Below are positions 61,736 through 64,000 of a stretch of 64,000 nt of DNA, in pieces. The notes under the pieces were generated by a model. The model made no database searches. It had not been told where the DNA came from and saw nothing but the letters and a program-made list of their open reading frames with translations. Positions within the stretch are counted from its first letter, which is position 1, and each line of letters begins with the position of its first letter. Source of the DNA: DATFKA01 sp035268885 (GTDB lineage Bacteria; Bacteroidota; Bacteroidia; Chitinophagales; Saprospiraceae); contig DATFKA010000146.1 of assembly GCA_035268885.1 (NCBI GenBank), positions 1 through 64,000 on the forward strand, in the 5' to 3' direction. The translations under genes and the position numbers were made by a program.

Positions 61736-61832
61736 AGACGCTATCCGCCGGAGGCGGAAGCAGTATAGCCCTGCCCCAAAGGCACCGAAGGGATGCCTAT
61801 GGCATGGCAAAGGGGCACAACAACACAACATC
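61736..61832 (+). promoter_or_regulatory. rnfC-rnfD spacer with hairpins and an 18-base pre-start motif
   Basis: TCCGCC/GGCGGA forms a small hairpin near 61744, and TGCCCC/GGGGCA bracket a second structure. GGGCACAACAACACAACA at 61813-61830 ends two bases before the rnfD ATG. The same 18 bases stand directly before rnfE. In a phylum without Shine-Dalgarno sites, an unstructured CA-rich stretch behind a hairpin could set translation level. Confidence 0.6.
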
Positions 61833-62849
61833 ATGCAACAAACAACACTACATATCAGCACCTCTCCACACCTTAGTAAGGGAGTTAGTACGGTGGGTAT
61901 CATGCAGAATGTGGTCTGGGCGCTGATTCCCGTATCGCTGTTCGCTGTTTATGCCTTTGGCTGGAGTGCACTACTGGTGCTTCTGGCTACGACCGGTAGT
62001 GCGGTGCTAACGGAACATATGATCTGTCGATGGTCGGGCAAAACCAGTACGGTTGACGACTGGTCGGCCGTGATTACCGGTTTGTTATTAGGCCTCACGC
62101 TACCACCGGCTTTCCCACTGTGGATGGCGATAATCGGTAGCGTGGTAGCCATCGCCGTAGGCAAGATGGCCTTTGGAGGACTGGGGAAAAATGTATTTAA
62201 TCCCGCGTTGGTCGGTCGGGCATTCCTGCAAGCGGCTTTTCCGGTGGCTATTACCACCTGGTCGCCTGCCTTTGCTCCAGAACGCTTACAGTCGCTTCAC
62301 CCTTCTACGATGGCGGCACCATTTATGCAGCCGGCGGTGGATGGGATGAGTGGAGCCACGCCGCTATCCGCTTTCAAATTTGAAGGGATCAACACCAATA
62401 CTATGGAATTGGCGATGGGACAGGTAAGTGGTTCGATCGGAGAGACCTCCGCCTTGCTGATTTTGCTTGGTGGTCTCTATCTGATTTGGCGAGGCATGAT
62501 GGACTGGCGCATTCCGGCGGGTATTTTATTGAGTGTAGCGATCCTGAGTGCTCTGTTTTTCGCCATCGATCCGGTAAGTTATCCTGCTCCCGGTTTCATG
62601 CTTTTTGCCGGCGGATTGATGCTGGGCGCCATGTTTATGGCGACGGATATGGTTGCCTCGCCTATGACCAATGCGGGTATATGGATTTATGGTGCTTTTA
62701 TCGGCACTTTAATTTTTGTGATTCGAATTTGGGGAGGACTACCCGAAGGGATAATGTACGCTATTCTATTGGGGAATGCACTTTCGCCACATTTGGATAA
62801 ACTGGTTCCCCGTCGGGTTTACGGGCATCTGAAAACGAAAAAGTCATGA
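61833..62849 (+). CDS. rnfD: Rnf complex subunit RnfD
   Basis: 338 residues from ATG 61833 (MQQTTLHISTSPHLSKGVST). A polytopic membrane subunit with NqrB/RnfD motifs: MQNVVWALIPVSLFAVYAFG, GKNVFNPALVGRAFLQAAFP, and the FMN attachment Thr in DGMSGATPLSAF, followed by LGAMFMATDMVASPMTNAG. Longer frames reach back into rnfC but do not resemble RnfD. The last four bases overlap rnfG (ATGA). Confidence 0.95.
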   Translation: MQQTTLHISTSPHLSKGVSTVGIMQNVVWALIPVSLFAVYAFGWSALLVLLATTGSAVLTEHMICRWSGKTSTVDDWSAVITGLLLGLTLPPAFPLWMAIIGSVVAIAVGKMAFGGLGKNVFNPALVGRAFLQAAFPVAITTWSPAFAPERLQSLHPSTMAAPFMQPAVDGMSGATPLSAFKFEGINTNTMELAMGQVSGSIGETSALLILLGGLYLIWRGMMDWRIPAGILLSVAILSALFFAIDPVSYPAPGFMLFAGGLMLGAMFMATDMVASPMTNAGIWIYGAFIGTLIFVIRIWGGLPEGIMYAILLGNALSPHLDKLVPRRVYGHLKTKKS

Positions 62850-63550
62850 ATAAAGCAATAACAGATCAACCAGCAGGTCAGCAGACGAGTTCGGTGAAGC
62901 TACTTTCCGCTATGGTGGGCTTAGGTATGCTGTGCGCTCTACTGATTGCCGTGACTTACGAAGGAACCAGGCCGCGTATTGCTTTTTTGCGTGCGGAGGC
63001 GCTGGAGCAGGCTATTTTTCAGGTGATTCCCGGAGCGGAGAAGACTACTGCTTTCAGCTACGAAGAGGAAGTGGGCTTTCGCCCAAAAGCGGATGAAGAA
63101 ACGGCCGCGCTTTACGCTGGCTACAACGAAGCTGGAGAATTAGTCGGCCTGGCGCTGGAAGCAGCGGGACAGGGCTATGCGGGTGTGATCAAAATACTAT
63201 ACGGCTATGATCCTCAGCAAGAAGTCGTAATCGGCTTCCAGGTACTGGAAACAAAAGAAACGCCTGGTCTGGGTGATAAAATAGAAAAGGATCCCAATTT
63301 TCTGGCCAATTTTGAGGCACTGGATGTGCAAATGGCTGCCCGGGGTGATTCCCTGGCCAATGAAGTAATAACGGTAAAGAACGGAGAGAAACAGTCCCCT
63401 TGGCAGATTGATGGCATCACCGGAGCGACTATCTCCTCCCGGGCTATCGGTGATATGCTTGGTGAAAGTACCAGTAAGTGGGTCCCTATCATCCAACAAC
63501 ATCTGAATCAGCTAAGTAAAGACGTTCTGCCTCAGGCGGAAGGTTCATAG
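62846..63550 (+). CDS. rnfG: Rnf complex subunit RnfG
   Basis: 234 residues: one N-terminal membrane helix (LLSAMVGLGMLCALLIAVTY), a periplasmic FMN-binding domain with GYAGVIKILYGYDPQQEVV, LETKETPGLGDKI and the FMN-Thr motif DGITGATISSRAI. RnfG carries covalent FMN outside the membrane and passes electrons between the membrane subunits. Coupled to rnfD by a 4-base overlap. Confidence 0.95.
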   Translation: MNKAITDQPAGQQTSSVKLLSAMVGLGMLCALLIAVTYEGTRPRIAFLRAEALEQAIFQVIPGAEKTTAFSYEEEVGFRPKADEETAALYAGYNEAGELVGLALEAAGQGYAGVIKILYGYDPQQEVVIGFQVLETKETPGLGDKIEKDPNFLANFEALDVQMAARGDSLANEVITVKNGEKQSPWQIDGITGATISSRAIGDMLGESTSKWVPIIQQHLNQLSKDVLPQAEGS

Positions 63551-63580
63551 CCCGTATAAGGCGGGCACAACAACACAACA
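63550..63580 (+). promoter_or_regulatory. Hairpin plus 18-base pre-start motif before rnfE
   Basis: GCCCG/CGGGC hairpin (63550-63566) begins on the last base of the rnfG stop and is followed by GGGCACAACAACACAACA (63563-63580), which touches the rnfE ATG. This repeats the element before rnfD exactly in its 18-base part. Confidence 0.6.
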
Positions 63581-64000
63581 ATGGATAAACCAGCAAACAA
63601 CGAAAACAACTTCTGGCAAAACCTGGCCAATAGTCCGTCTACCAACGACTTCCTGAAGGGGCTGTGGAAAGACAATCCGGTCTTTGTGCAGGTGTTAGGG
63701 ATGTGCCCGGTGCTGGCGGTAACCAATACGGCGGCGAATGCGCTAGCCATGGGACTGGCAACGGCCTTTGTACTGCTGATGTCGAATGTATTGGTGGCTG
63801 CCCTGAAAGACTTTATTCCCAAGCAGGTGCGGATCGCTTCCTACATTCTGATCATTGCCACCTTTGTGACGATCACAGATTACGCCATTCAGGCCATCAG
63901 TGTATCCTTGCACAAAAGCCTGGGGGCTTTTATCTCCCTGATCGTGGTGAATTGCCTGATTTTGAGTCGGGCGGAAGCTTTCGCCTCAAAGAATACCGTG
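63581..64000 (+). CDS. rnfE: Rnf complex subunit RnfE, N-terminal part (runs off window)
   Basis: 140 codons seen, frame open at the window end. It starts MDKPANNENNFWQNLANSPS and has RnfE/NqrD motifs: LWKDNPVFVQVLGMCPVLAV, TNTAANALAMGLATAFVLLM, and VNCLILSRAEAFASKNTV. RnfE is a membrane subunit related to NqrD that, with RnfA, holds an iron centre in the membrane. The full length is near 200 to 230 residues, so about a third lies beyond the window. Confidence 0.95.
   Translation, partial: MDKPANNENNFWQNLANSPSTNDFLKGLWKDNPVFVQVLGMCPVLAVTNTAANALAMGLATAFVLLMSNVLVAALKDFIPKQVRIASYILIIATFVTITDYAIQAISVSLHKSLGAFISLIVVNCLILSRAEAFASKNTV

Overview
The window reads as a chromosomal segment of a Bacteroidota bacterium, most likely Saprospiraceae/Lewinella-like. 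Evidence: recognisable promoters have the Bacteroidota form (TTTG, about 20 bases, then TAnnTTTG) and genes lack Shine-Dalgarno sites; exported proteins carry type IX secretion tails (type A at 37180-38307, type B at 42332-43795); large HYR-like surface modules, PepSY-like, YceI, DUF3078 and LytTR proteins are present; CarB is the short form. No rRNA, tRNA, prophage or CRISPR array was seen.

Layout. 1-2.9 kb: the 5' part of a large secreted protein, then a Y1 (HUH) transposase broken by an in-frame amber codon and framed by paired REP-like hairpins. 2.9-13 kb: housekeeping genes (LuxR-type regulator, recG, rbfA, a deaminase-like amidohydrolase, two TPM proteins, a Kazal lipoprotein, carB), with heptamer arrays around a four-helix-bundle gene. 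13-16.1 kb: tandem DUF3078 genes, and upstream of them two tandem copies of an unassigned structured RNA unit (promoter, five internal hairpins, intrinsic terminator) on the minus strand. This RNA is the best candidate for something undescribed. 16.2-22.4 kb: molybdenum-cofactor and sulfur-transfer genes (two MoaD-like carriers, MoeB-rhodanese, cysteine desulfurase, XdhC, CoxG-like) plus a BNR-propeller protein, but no molybdoenzyme.

22.5-30.7 kb: envelope proteins around a one-piece sensor kinase/LytTR pair, with a YceI gene on each side. 30.7-35.6 kb: fructosamine-kinase-like gene with a LolCDE-type exporter, then a cupin/membrane-protein pair. 35.6-44.7 kb: T9SS cargo, PepSY-like lipoprotein, a truC-like gene without a standard start, membrane proteins and YjbQ. 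44.9-49.6 kb: an AT-richer stretch with a membrane LytTR regulator, aspartyl protease, serine hydrolase and broken genes, probably acquired and decaying. 49.6-54.8 kb: secreted nucleoside hydrolase with DUF819 transporter, sialidase-like lipoprotein, HAD phosphatase and a two-domain VOC protein.

55-64 kb is an energy-metabolism operon: HEPN-like gene, a giant pyruvate:ferredoxin oxidoreductase with its own C-terminal ferredoxin domain, then rnfC, rnfD, rnfG and the start of rnfE. The oxidoreductase should feed low-potential electrons to Rnf, which couples ferredoxin:NAD+ electron transfer to ion pumping. An identical 18-base sequence stands just before the starts of both rnfD and rnfE.
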